From positions 1-36,501 of the forward strand of contig NZ_JAEKKT010000202.1 of NCBI RefSeq assembly GCF_019510245.1: a DNA stretch of 36,501 bases, written 5' to 3'. Below are positions 9,184 to 16,335 of the stretch, piece by piece. The notes beneath the pieces are model-generated. The model saw nothing but the letters and a program-made list of their open reading frames with translations. It ran no database searches and was not told where the DNA came from. A program made the translations under genes and the position numbers. This DNA is from Streptomyces sp. (GTDB taxonomy: Bacteria; Actinomycetota; Actinomycetes; Streptomycetales; Streptomycetaceae). Each line of letters begins with the position of its first letter. Within the stretch, counting starts at the first letter, position 1.

Positions 9184-10731
9184 TCACGCGGTGACCTCCA
9201 GGTGCAGCCCGTCGAGATGGAGACGCCCGCGCACGGTGTCGACAGTGGTGGAGCCCGCGGCGGGGGTGAGGGTGAGCCGCACCCCTTGGGCGGAGCCGGA
9301 GGCGGCGGTAACCCGGCGGCTGGCGGGAACACGGGCGGCGAGGGCCAGGTCCAGCAGGGCCAGCAGAGCCCGTGTCTCGGGCTCGTCGAGCGTCCGGCCG
9401 TACACACCGTCCGAGGCGAGGGAGTGCGCGGCACCCCGGCGCTCGGCCTGCTCCTTGAGCTGTTCGGCGCGGAGCAGGGCCCGCCGGTCGTCGTCGCGTT
9501 CGATGCGGCCGGGGCCGTGCAGGGCGGGGGTGCGGCCGGACTGGACCAGGGTGCGGGCGAGTTCGACCGGGTCCGCCTCCCACCAGGACGTACGTCCCGG
9601 GATCAGCTCGGGATCGGCGTACGGGACGGCGATGTGGCGGGGTGCACCGAGCCCGAAGACCGCCTGGAACAGGGCGTGCGCGTCCTCGTCGCTCTCGCAG
9701 GAGGTGAACCACTGGGCGAGATGGCGCAGCTGGCTCTCCCTGCTCACCCCGCCACGGCGCGCCTCGGTGACCCGGCGCAGCAGGGCGAGGACGGAGCGGA
9801 TCGCGGTGACGGTGGCGTCCTGCAGCCGCTCGGCCTCGCCGTGCTCGCGCTCCGCGAACCAGTGGACGATGCCGTCCCACCGGTGCCGCCAGTCCGCCAC
9901 CCGCTCGGCGGGGCTGCGGAAGAGCCGCTCGTCCGCCTCGGCCGCGTACTCCACCATCCGCTCCACACCGGTGGCCGCCGCCTTCTGGACGGCCTCGGCG
10001 AGCAGCGGTGCGTAGCGGCCGAGTTCGGCGGTGAACTCCCGCATGTGCGCGAGGAGCGTGTCCTTGTGGGCCAGGAACACCTCGGGCCGGGTGTCGTTGG
10101 TGCGCGCCAGGTCGCCCAGCATGAGATAGAAGCGGGCGGCGCGCTGCGCCATCTCGTTCAGCACCGAGTCGAGGCGGCCGAGCTTGCGGTACACCTCCTC
10201 GCCGTCGCCCGCGGCGTTGGCCTCGGCCAGCGCGCGCAGGTCACCGAGGATGTCGGGGAAGACGAGACGGGAGAGCTGGGCGTCCTCCAGGCTCGCCCCG
10301 AGCACGTCCTCCACCGCCCGGTACGCCCGGTATCCGGCCTGGGTGAACTGGTACACGTAGTGCCGGTTGCGGTACTCGGCGAGGTTCGCGGCGCGCGTCC
10401 CGTCGTACGACCGGTCCAGGACCTGCCACTCCGCGAGCGCGTCGAGCAGCGGCTGCACACCGGCCGCCCCGCCCACGGCGCCCGCGGCCGGATGGTCGGC
10501 GGCGAGCCGCTCCAGCAGCCCCACCGCGTCCGAAGCGTGCAGCAGCACCTGGTAGTTGGCACGCCCGCGGTCGAAGGCCCTCAGCAGCCACAGATACTCG
10601 TGCCGCTTCTCGGCGGCGGCAAAGTGGAACAGCCGCAGCCGGTCGTCGACGGAGAACGCGTCGATGCCGAACGCGCCCTCGTCAACGGGCTCGGAGGCCG
10701 AGGGCTCCGAGGCGTCGGACTCGTCACTCAC
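9184..10731 (-). CDS. jetA: Wadjet type II kleisin subunit JetA (DUF2397/TIGR02677)
   Basis: First gene of the operon, 515 residues. JetA/MksF is the kleisin that bridges the two JetC heads and carries winged-helix ends. Family-like segments are FSVDDRLRLFHFAAAEKRHEYLWLLRAF near the N-terminus, the LAEYRNRHYVYQFTQAGYRAYRAVE wing at about residue 115, and WWEADPVELARTLVQSG towards the C-terminus. The GTG start at 10731 begins a short acidic Ser/Glu leader; GAAGGGAAG lies 12-20 bases upstream, rather far for a ribosome site, and GTG or ATG codons further in are possible. Its promoter must lie in the 404-base gap shared with the vapBC remnant. Type II is assigned from the DUF2397-DUF2398-TIGR02680-DUF2399 set. 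Confidence 0.92.
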   Translation of the reverse strand: MSDESDASEPSASEPVDEGAFGIDAFSVDDRLRLFHFAAAEKRHEYLWLLRAFDRGRANYQVLLHASDAVGLLERLAADHPAAGAVGGAAGVQPLLDALAEWQVLDRSYDGTRAANLAEYRNRHYVYQFTQAGYRAYRAVEDVLGASLEDAQLSRLVFPDILGDLRALAEANAAGDGEEVYRKLGRLDSVLNEMAQRAARFYLMLGDLARTNDTRPEVFLAHKDTLLAHMREFTAELGRYAPLLAEAVQKAAATGVERMVEYAAEADERLFRSPAERVADWRHRWDGIVHWFAEREHGEAERLQDATVTAIRSVLALLRRVTEARRGGVSRESQLRHLAQWFTSCESDEDAHALFQAVFGLGAPRHIAVPYADPELIPGRTSWWEADPVELARTLVQSGRTPALHGPGRIERDDDRRALLRAEQLKEQAERRGAAHSLASDGVYGRTLDEPETRALLALLDLALAARVPASRRVTAASGSAQGVRLTLTPAAGSTTVDTVRGRLHLDGLHLEVTA

Positions 10732-11135
10732 GGATCTGCGGGCTTCCCTTCTCCCCTGTCACACCCGCTGCGGCCGGCGCCTGTCGGGCCGGGCCTCACC
10801 GGATCCGCACCAGTCTGCCGCACCCCGGCCGGCGTGTGTAACCCGCTTCCTGGCTCACGCTACCTGTGCTATTGCGCGCCGCTCTCACACCCCCTGCCGG
10901 GCGGTGACCGCCGTCGGAATCCATCTGGCGGCCGGCTCAGCTGCGGATCGCCGCGTACGCCGTCGGCCACCCCATCTTCGCCATGGGTAAACCTCGCTGC
11001 GGCCCGCCTGCCCCAGCCCTGCCGCGGTGCCAGGATCGTCCATCCACGATGAGACCTCCGGCCGAAACGACATCTATCCTGGACAACAAAAGGTATCGTT
11101 TTATCGGCAGGGCTAGCAGCGGAGGGACCATCCAC
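10732..11135. other. Divergent gap between jetA and vapB
   Basis: 404 bases with no gene I can support. It must hold the jetA promoter (minus strand) and the vapB promoter (plus strand). On the plus side an AT-richer stretch at about 11070-11105 contains AAAAGGTATCGTTTT, an imperfect inverted repeat that could be the VapB operator. GGAGGG at 11121-11126 is a good ribosome site for vapB. For jetA, TAGCGT (read on the minus strand at about 10855) resembles a -10, but no matching -35 is convincing. Confidence 0.4.
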
Positions 11136-11390
11136 ATGGCCAGAACCGTCATCGACCTCGATGAAGACATGGTCACCGAGGCCATGCGCATCTTCGGAGC
11201 CTAAACGAAGGCCAAAGCCGTCCGCCTCGCCATGGAAGACGCCGTCAAGAGGCACCTGCGACAGGAGGGCTTCGACGCCCTGGAGGCAGGCGAGTTCGAC
11301 TTCAGTGAGATCGTCGAGAACACCGGTCCCCGCAACGCTGACGGCTCTCTCAAGCGGGACGGCACCCACGGCGGAGGCCAGGCCGCCTGA
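11136..11390 (+). pseudogene. vapB: VapB-type antitoxin with an in-frame stop
   Basis: A ribbon-helix-helix antitoxin opening MARTVIDLDEDMVTEAMRIFGA, the usual VapB DNA-binding start, with GGAGGG 9 bases before the ATG. A TAA at 11202-11204 stops translation after 22 codons. The same frame then continues with TKAKAVRLAMEDAVKRHLRQ and the acidic tail expected of VapB, ending in TGA that overlaps the vapC ATG by one base (TGATG). Without that stop it would be 84 residues, a normal length. Readthrough or an internal restart at ATG 11232 cannot be excluded, but the toxin partner is also damaged, so decay is the simplest reading. A sequencing error is possible. Confidence 0.85.
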
Positions 11391-11808
11391 TGCAGGACCA
11401 CTACCTGATCGACAAGTCCTCCCTCGCCCGCTGGACGAAACCGAGTGTGAAGGAGGTGCTCAAACCCCTCCACGAGCGTTACCTCCTCGCAGTGTGCCAG
11501 CCCACCGAGCACGAGATGATCCACTCTGCACGGGACAGCGCCGAGGCGACCCGGATCAGCACCTGGCTCCACGCCTTCGACTACATCCCCGCCGACGACC
11601 ACACCTTCGTCCGCGCCTTGGAAGTTCAGCGCCACGCCCTCAACGCAGGCTTCCACCGCGCACTGTCCCTCCCCGACCTGTTGATCGCCGCCACGGCAGA
11701 ACTGCACCAGCGGACGGTCCTCCACTATGACGGCGATTCGACATGATCGCCTCCCTGACGGGACAACCCGCCGAATGGGTCGTACCGCCCGGCAGTGCCG
11801 ACCACTGA
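11390..11808 (+). pseudogene. vapC: VapC-type PIN-domain toxin with a frameshift near its end
   Basis: PIN-domain ribonuclease toxin. It has the N-terminal YLIDKSSLARW with the first acidic residue, Glu in PTEHEMIHSA, and the LPDLLIAATAELHQRTVLHYDGD block with two more metal-binding acids. Translation ends after LHYDGDST at 11746. Adding one base at about 11738 (GATTCGAC read as GATTTCGAC) restores FDMIASLTGQPAEWVVPPGSADH and a stop at 11806-11808, exactly the usual VapC ending. So a one-base deletion has removed the last ~25 residues. The four acidic residues precede the break, so partial activity is conceivable. It overlaps vapB by one base. Confidence 0.85.
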
Positions 11809-12118
11809 GCAGACCGCCCGTCTACCGGGCGAGGGCGGCGGGCGGAAACCTCGGTCACGCGTTCCGTAGCGACATCAGCCAGGCCAGGTCCGGCGCGGCC
11901 TGACCGGGGACCGTCTGTTCACGGGTGAACCCGGATCTCCGTCCGGCACGTGGTGCACATGGGCACGATCTCCACGCTCATGCCCACCCATCGTCCCCAA
12001 CTGGAGCGTTTGGCCATGGCCAAACCGGATGCCGCACAGCGGCATCACCCGTCGCCCGTATGCCCAAATTTGCCCACCGTTACAGCAAAGCCGCAGGTCA
12101 CGACAGTGATACGAAACA
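11809..12118. other. Non-coding stretch next to the right attachment repeat
   Basis: No gene supported. A 20-codon minus-strand frame (11981-11919) contains CTTC, a CxxC pair, but is too short to call. The stretch does hold two adjacent palindromes (12008-12025, 12028-12046) and a direct repeat TGCCCA-AATT-TGCCCA at 12060-12075, about 45 bases before the tRNA-derived core. Such dense symmetric and repeated motifs beside a core site resemble integrase-arm or excisionase sites of tRNA-integrating elements, but this is inference. Confidence 0.45.
12008..12046. repeat. Two adjacent palindromes left of the attR-like site
   Basis: GTTTGGCCATGGCCAAAC (12008-12025) is a perfect 18-bp palindrome. Two bases later GATGCCGC-ACA-GCGGCATC (12028-12046) is an 8-bp perfect stem with a 3-base loop. 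They lie about 75-110 bases before the 26-bp core at 12119. Confidence 0.75.
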
Positions 12119-12379
12119 GGTTCGAGTCCCGTCACTCACCCTTGGATGAAAGGCCGCCGGCTCGCGGAAACGCGGGACGGCGGCCTTTCTGTCGTTCGGC
12201 CACGGCCGAACTGCGGCCCATACACCGGGGATTCGAGTTGCCCGGGAAGGGGCGACAGCCGTAAGTCCGTATGGAATCTCACTCAACGCATGCATCCAGT
12301 CGCAGAATGTGCGGACCCTGTGCAGCGATGCGCCGTGAATGACGGGATCCCGGTCAGGGACGAAGGACGCGAGGAGGGC
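12119..12379 (+). repeat. Right direct repeat: tRNA-His 3' fragment (attR-like) plus leader copy
   Basis: Bases 12119-12144 are identical to 501-526 and hold only the T-arm and acceptor 3' strand of tRNA-His; nothing upstream can form the rest of a tRNA. The following ~235 bases match 527-762 with many substitutions but nearly no gaps. Identity starts sharply at 12119 (the bases before differ fully from those before 501), as expected for a site-specific crossover. Confidence 0.85.
12149..12188 (+). terminator. Second tRNA-His-type terminator hairpin
   Basis: An 18-bp stem with one mismatch (12149-12166 with 12171-12188) and the same GAAA loop as the hairpin at 533-568. Most of the outer stem has changed sequence with matching changes on both sides. 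The 3' side ends CTTTCTGTCGTT. Confidence 0.8.
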
Positions 12380-12442
12380 TGTCGCGCTGCGGATGCGGGG
12401 GGAGAGCGTCGCCGGGGGGCTGCCAGCCAAGCCACCAAAGCT

Positions 12443-12514
12443 GCGGTCAGGCTGTTCGACGCGGCCGAACCAGTCATCGTGGACACCAGCGGCGGGGGTC
12501 TGGAACTGTTCTGA
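12443..12514 (+). pseudogene. Deleted remnant of an endonuclease VII-like gene
   Basis: The frame reads AAVRLFDAAE directly followed by PVIVDTSGGGLELF and a stop. These match two separated parts of the gene at 865-2208: AVVRLLDAAE (about residue 167 on) and its last residues PVIADTSGESLELF. The ~250 residues between, including the whole zinc/HNH centre, are missing. With the leader repeat at 12119-12379 this shows that a second copy of the module once lay here and lost its middle. It cannot encode a working nuclease. Confidence 0.8.
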
Positions 12515-12536
12515 GCGACGCATCCCTGAGCGCAAC

Positions 12537-12571
12537 GATGCCCCGTCGGCCGGCGTGGTCGACGGGGCATC
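12537..12571 (-). terminator. Terminator of the sedolisin gene
   Basis: A 12-bp perfect stem (GATGCCCCGTCG/CGACGGGGCATC, 12537-12548 with 12560-12571) with an 11-base loop, extendable by one pair, 22 bases after the sedolisin stop. It lies between convergent reading frames and may work in both directions. Confidence 0.75.
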
Positions 12572-12593
12572 GCGGTCATGCCGTAGTTGGGCG

Positions 12594-15500
12594 TCAGCCG
12601 ATGTAGCCGGCCACGTCCGCGAGCACGTTGGTGGTGCTGTTCGTGTAGAAGTCCACCTTGCCGTCGGAGCCGACGGGCACCATGACCTGGTTGGCGACCG
12701 TCTTCCCGGACGCCCAGTTCAGGTTGGAGGCCGTCGGACGGCTGCCGCCGTCGGCCCAGGCGGTGAGGTGGCCGCTGCCCGTGGTGCCGGTGACGGTGAC
12801 GGTCAGCACGACCGCCTTGACGCCGGTGGACGGGATGCCGTCGCGCCCCGAGATCTGCAGGGCCAGCGTCTTGCCGGCGCCCAGCGCCGTCGTCTGACGG
12901 GTGTCCAGCAGGCGCAGCGGGGTGACCGTGTGGAAGGCAGAGCCACCGGTGGAGAAGTAGCCGGAGACGTCGGCGATCACGTGGCTGGTGCCGTGGACGT
13001 AGATGCTGACGTTGCCGTCGCTGCCGATCGGCACGACCACCAGGTTGGGGATGGTGGTCCCGGTGGCCGACCAGTTGACGTTGGACGCGGTCGGGCGGGT
13101 GGCGCCTTCGGGGTAGGCCTCCAGGTAACCGCCGCCGACGGTCTGGGTGGCCGTCAGGTTGAGCACCACGGAGGAGGCGGCGGCCGGCACGCCCCCATGG
13201 CCGCGGACCTTGAGGCTGATCACCGCGTTGGAGATCTTGGTGGTGGTGGAGATGCCGACCTTGGAGCGGGTGTCCAGCAGGCGGGCCGGGGCCAGCGCCG
13301 TGTACTTCGAGCCGGTGGTGCCGCTGGTGTAGTAGCCCTGGACATCGGCGATCAGGTGGGTGGTGCTGCTCGTGTAGAGGTCGACCACGCCGTCGTCCGC
13401 GACCTTGACGGTCGCCGAGGCGGCGATGGTCTGGCTCGCGCCGGTCCAGTTGAGGTTGCTGGTCGCCGGCTTGCCGGTGCCGTCGGCCCAGGCGATCAAC
13501 GAACCCGCGCCGGTGGTGCCGGTGACCGTGAGGTTGAGCACGACAGCGGTCACGCCACTGCTGGGGATCCCTCCGGCGCCCTCGATCTTGACCGGGGCGG
13601 TGCCGCCCGCGACCAGGGGCTTCGTGGTCGGGATGGAACTGAGGCCCCAGCCGGTGCCGTTGCGGGTGTCCAGCAGGCGCTTGGGGCTGCTGAGCGGGTG
13701 GAAGGTGGAGGCTCCCGTGGCGGCCGTGCCCTTGGCCGCGCACAGTGCCGCGGTCAGGCCGGCCTCCTTGGGCGAGCCCAGGCCGGTCACCTCGTCGTAG
13801 CCGGCGGCCGCCGTGTAGCCGGTGGCGTACACGGAGTTGCCGCCGCTGGTGACGTCCCAGAAGTTCGTCGGGTAGCTGCTCCGTGCGGCCTTGTACAGGG
13901 CGTTGTTGAGGAAGCCGACCCGGCCGTTGGCCTGGCAGGCCGTGCCCGCGTTGGCCAGGACGATCGCGGCGGCCCAGGTCGGAGCCGCCCCGCTGGTGCC
14001 GCCGACGAGGCCGGGGACGGGGCTGGAGGACTGGCTGTCGTCCTGGAAGTAGATCGGATACCCGTCGGCCGGGTCCGCCAGAGCGGAGACGTCCGGAACG
14101 GCGCGCTTGCCGGTGGTGGCGACACCGCCCTGGTAGACGACGGGAGCCCAGCGCGAGGAGACGCCGCCACCGGTACCGCCGGAGGCGTTGCCCCACGTCG
14201 TCTGGGTCGTGGTGCTGCCCGAGGTGGTCATCGTGGTGCCGCCGACGCCGGTGACGTAGGGCTGGCTCGCGGGGTCGTCGACGGCCTTGGCCGTGGAGCC
14301 GGTCGCGCGGTAGCAGTCGCTGGAGCCGTCGTCGCCCGAGGCGGCGACGACGCTCTGGCCCTGTGCGGCGGCCTCCGCGAAGATGGTGTTCTCGGCGTTC
14401 GCGGTCGCGCTGCTCTCGACCGCCTCGCACTCACCCCAGCTGGTGGAGATGACCTGCGCCTGGTCGTCGGTGACCATCCGCTGGTAGACGTCGAGCACGT
14501 TCTGGTCGGTAGCCGACGCGGCGTCCGGCCCCTGGTAGTCGATGACGGCGGCGCCGGGCACCAGGCCTATGAGGTCCTCGATGTCGAGCGCGGATTCCAC
14601 ACCGACCTCTCCGTCGGTGGCCGGCGCGCCGGCCCCCGCCGTCGTGTCGACGTACACGTGGGACACCGAGGTGCTGGTACCGACGCAGGACTGGTACGCG
14701 GCGATGCTGGCTGCGTCGACGTTCTCCAGTTCGAACACGGCCACGGTCTGCCCGGCACCGGCGGTGGCGGAGCTGGTCATCCCGTAGGCGCCGGCCAGCT
14801 TGCCGGGGCTGTAGTAGTCGATGCCGTCGGTCAGGCCCGAGCCGGTGAAGTCGGAGCAGAGTGCCGGGGTGTACGTGTGCGGGGCCACCGTGCGCGAACC
14901 GCGTCCGGAGACGGTGGCGCCGGCCGAACTGTGGCTGCTCGCGCGTCGTACCCCGGAGTGGTGACTGCTGACGGTGTTGACGCTGCTCAGGCCGACGATC
15001 CCGGTCACCGAGGACGCCACGTCCGCGGGCAACGAGGGGGCCGAGGTGTTGAGGTAGTCGGTGGTGCCGTCCTTGAGCCGGACGTCGTGGAAGCCGGTGC
15101 CGAAGGCGTGGGACGCCTGCGCAGCGGTGGCGGTGACCGGGATGGACAGGCCGTCCGGGCTGACCTTGCCGGGAGAGAGACCGGCCGCCTTCAGCGCCTT
15201 CGAGACTCCCTCGATGGTGGCCCGCGTGGGTCCGAAGGCCGCGGCGAACTGCCCCTTGGCCAGGTAATGGTGGTACTGGGCGTTCCCCGGTGTGGACACC
15301 GCGGTGACAAAGTCCGCCAGCGACTGCCGGTCACGCGGAGCCAGGTTCACGCTGAGGTGCAGCGTGGTGCCCGACGCGGTCGCGCCGGTCACCGTCGCAC
15401 CGGTCGGGACACGCGGGGCAGTCCCTATTCGCTGGGGTGCGCCCGATCCGGCCGCTCCCCCCTGGATGTCCGCTCCGGCAGCGGTCCCGGTGACGGCGAC

Positions 15501-15608
15501 GAGGGCGACGGCAGCGATGGAAGCCGCGGTGATCGCCCTGGCCCGTCTGCCGGTCTTGACTGCCGCGCGTCCGGGACGTCCCGGCGCGGCGTGGACCTTT
15601 TTGGCCAT
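12594..15608 (-). CDS. Secreted sedolisin (S53 peptidase) with three RLLDTR repeats
   Basis: A 1004-residue exported serine-carboxyl peptidase. The basic N-terminus and hydrophobic ITAASIAAVALVAVTGTAAGA form a signal peptide (about 1-46). A pro-kumamolisin activation domain follows (about 70-205). The catalytic domain shows Glu338 and Asp342 (VESALD), the oxyanion Asp426 (SGDDG) and nucleophile Ser539 (GGTSGAAP, usually SGTS), so it should be active after acid self-processing. Three C-terminal repeats start with RLLDTR (about 644-775, 776-898, 899-1004) and end in a D/S-x-Y...ADVxGY motif; this repeat is known from secreted actinobacterial proteins and probably binds a surface or polymer. The ATG at 15608 has AGGAG 8 bases upstream. 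Single gene, facing the island remnant. Confidence 0.93.
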   Translation of the reverse strand: MAKKVHAAPGRPGRAAVKTGRRARAITAASIAAVALVAVTGTAAGADIQGGAAGSGAPQRIGTAPRVPTGATVTGATASGTTLHLSVNLAPRDRQSLADFVTAVSTPGNAQYHHYLAKGQFAAAFGPTRATIEGVSKALKAAGLSPGKVSPDGLSIPVTATAAQASHAFGTGFHDVRLKDGTTDYLNTSAPSLPADVASSVTGIVGLSSVNTVSSHHSGVRRASSHSSAGATVSGRGSRTVAPHTYTPALCSDFTGSGLTDGIDYYSPGKLAGAYGMTSSATAGAGQTVAVFELENVDAASIAAYQSCVGTSTSVSHVYVDTTAGAGAPATDGEVGVESALDIEDLIGLVPGAAVIDYQGPDAASATDQNVLDVYQRMVTDDQAQVISTSWGECEAVESSATANAENTIFAEAAAQGQSVVAASGDDGSSDCYRATGSTAKAVDDPASQPYVTGVGGTTMTTSGSTTTQTTWGNASGGTGGGVSSRWAPVVYQGGVATTGKRAVPDVSALADPADGYPIYFQDDSQSSSPVPGLVGGTSGAAPTWAAAIVLANAGTACQANGRVGFLNNALYKAARSSYPTNFWDVTSGGNSVYATGYTAAAGYDEVTGLGSPKEAGLTAALCAAKGTAATGASTFHPLSSPKRLLDTRNGTGWGLSSIPTTKPLVAGGTAPVKIEGAGGIPSSGVTAVVLNLTVTGTTGAGSLIAWADGTGKPATSNLNWTGASQTIAASATVKVADDGVVDLYTSSTTHLIADVQGYYTSGTTGSKYTALAPARLLDTRSKVGISTTTKISNAVISLKVRGHGGVPAAASSVVLNLTATQTVGGGYLEAYPEGATRPTASNVNWSATGTTIPNLVVVPIGSDGNVSIYVHGTSHVIADVSGYFSTGGSAFHTVTPLRLLDTRQTTALGAGKTLALQISGRDGIPSTGVKAVVLTVTVTGTTGSGHLTAWADGGSRPTASNLNWASGKTVANQVMVPVGSDGKVDFYTNSTTNVLADVAGYIG

Positions 15609-16335
15609 GCAGAAATCTCCTAAAAACTGACACGCCGCCACATCTGTGCCCGTTGACGGCGGTCGAAGCGTCACTCGGGCCGACAGGCGCGTCCACGCCA
15701 CACGGCGCGCAGGAGCTGTCCCCCTTAACCGAAGTGTGCGCATTTCCTATCAGGTCAAGGCCGTTACTGTCCCTGTTCGTTCAAGAACCATGAACGGATC
15801 TTTACGCCGCCGCGGTGAACCGATCCCGTGCGTCCCCTCCGGGCCCTTCGCCCTGCGGCCGGACTGCGGGCCCGGCACCACGGAAGGCCCCCCGGCGTCC
15901 CGGCCACCGGTGGCCCCCGGGAATGCCCCGGTTCTCGACCGATTCATGCGAGTTGCGAACTTCGGTCCCGCCGCCGGAGGGAGCTGCTGGGGTGGAGTCT
16001 CAGTGCGAACGCTGCTCCCGCGGTGCTGTCCTGACGTGGTCGGAGGGGTTCGGAAGGCTTGGGAGGGTGGCCGCCTTTCGGCTCGGGGACATGGAAGTGC
16101 GCTGAGGGGCGGGTAGTTCAGCTGCTTCCGACCGGCGGCCGCGGATTGCTCAACGGCGCCGCCGGCGCGCTCGCCGTCCCGGCCGCCGAATCCCTGCGGA
16201 TCGACGCCGGTGTCCTCGGGCCATTCGGCAGCCACCCCTGAACGACTGGGGTGGATCCCCGGTGCGAGAGCGCCGGAGGTCCTGGTGTCGTGTGCACATG
16301 CCGGGTCAGGACACCCACACGAGAGAGGCCCAGCC
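15609..16335. other. Long gap between sedolisin and hydrolase genes
   Basis: 727 bases with no gene I can support; short frames here have unconvincing content. It carries the sedolisin promoter at its left end and the promoter of the hydrolase-SDR pair at its right end. The one clear structure is an inverted repeat CCACCCC-N9-GGGGTGG at 16232-16254, about 80 bases before the hydrolase start, which could be a regulator site or a terminator. Confidence 0.4.
16232..16254. promoter_or_regulatory. Inverted repeat upstream of the hydrolase-SDR pair
   Basis: Perfect 7-bp arms CCACCCC/GGGGTGG separated by 9 bases. Its position fits an operator for the downstream operon; the binding protein is unknown. 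It could equally end a transcript entering from the left. Confidence 0.35.

Noticed and set aside
10983..11000. Tiny minus-strand frame beginning MAKMGWPTAY with a GAGG site upstream of its ATG (10985-10938).
   Set aside because: Only 15 codons, no recognised relatives, and it lies in a divergent promoter gap; too little support.
11919..11981. 20-codon minus-strand frame with a CxxC pair.
   Set aside because: Could be a mobile-element small protein, but length and lack of a clear ribosome site do not allow a call.
12119..12144. Second tRNA-His gene at the right repeat.
   Set aside because: Only the T-arm and acceptor 3' strand are present; the preceding bases cannot form the D-arm or anticodon arm.
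12339..15623. Very long plus-strand open frame opposite the sedolisin gene.
   Set aside because: Composition is that of an antisense shadow; the minus-strand frame has all sedolisin motifs.
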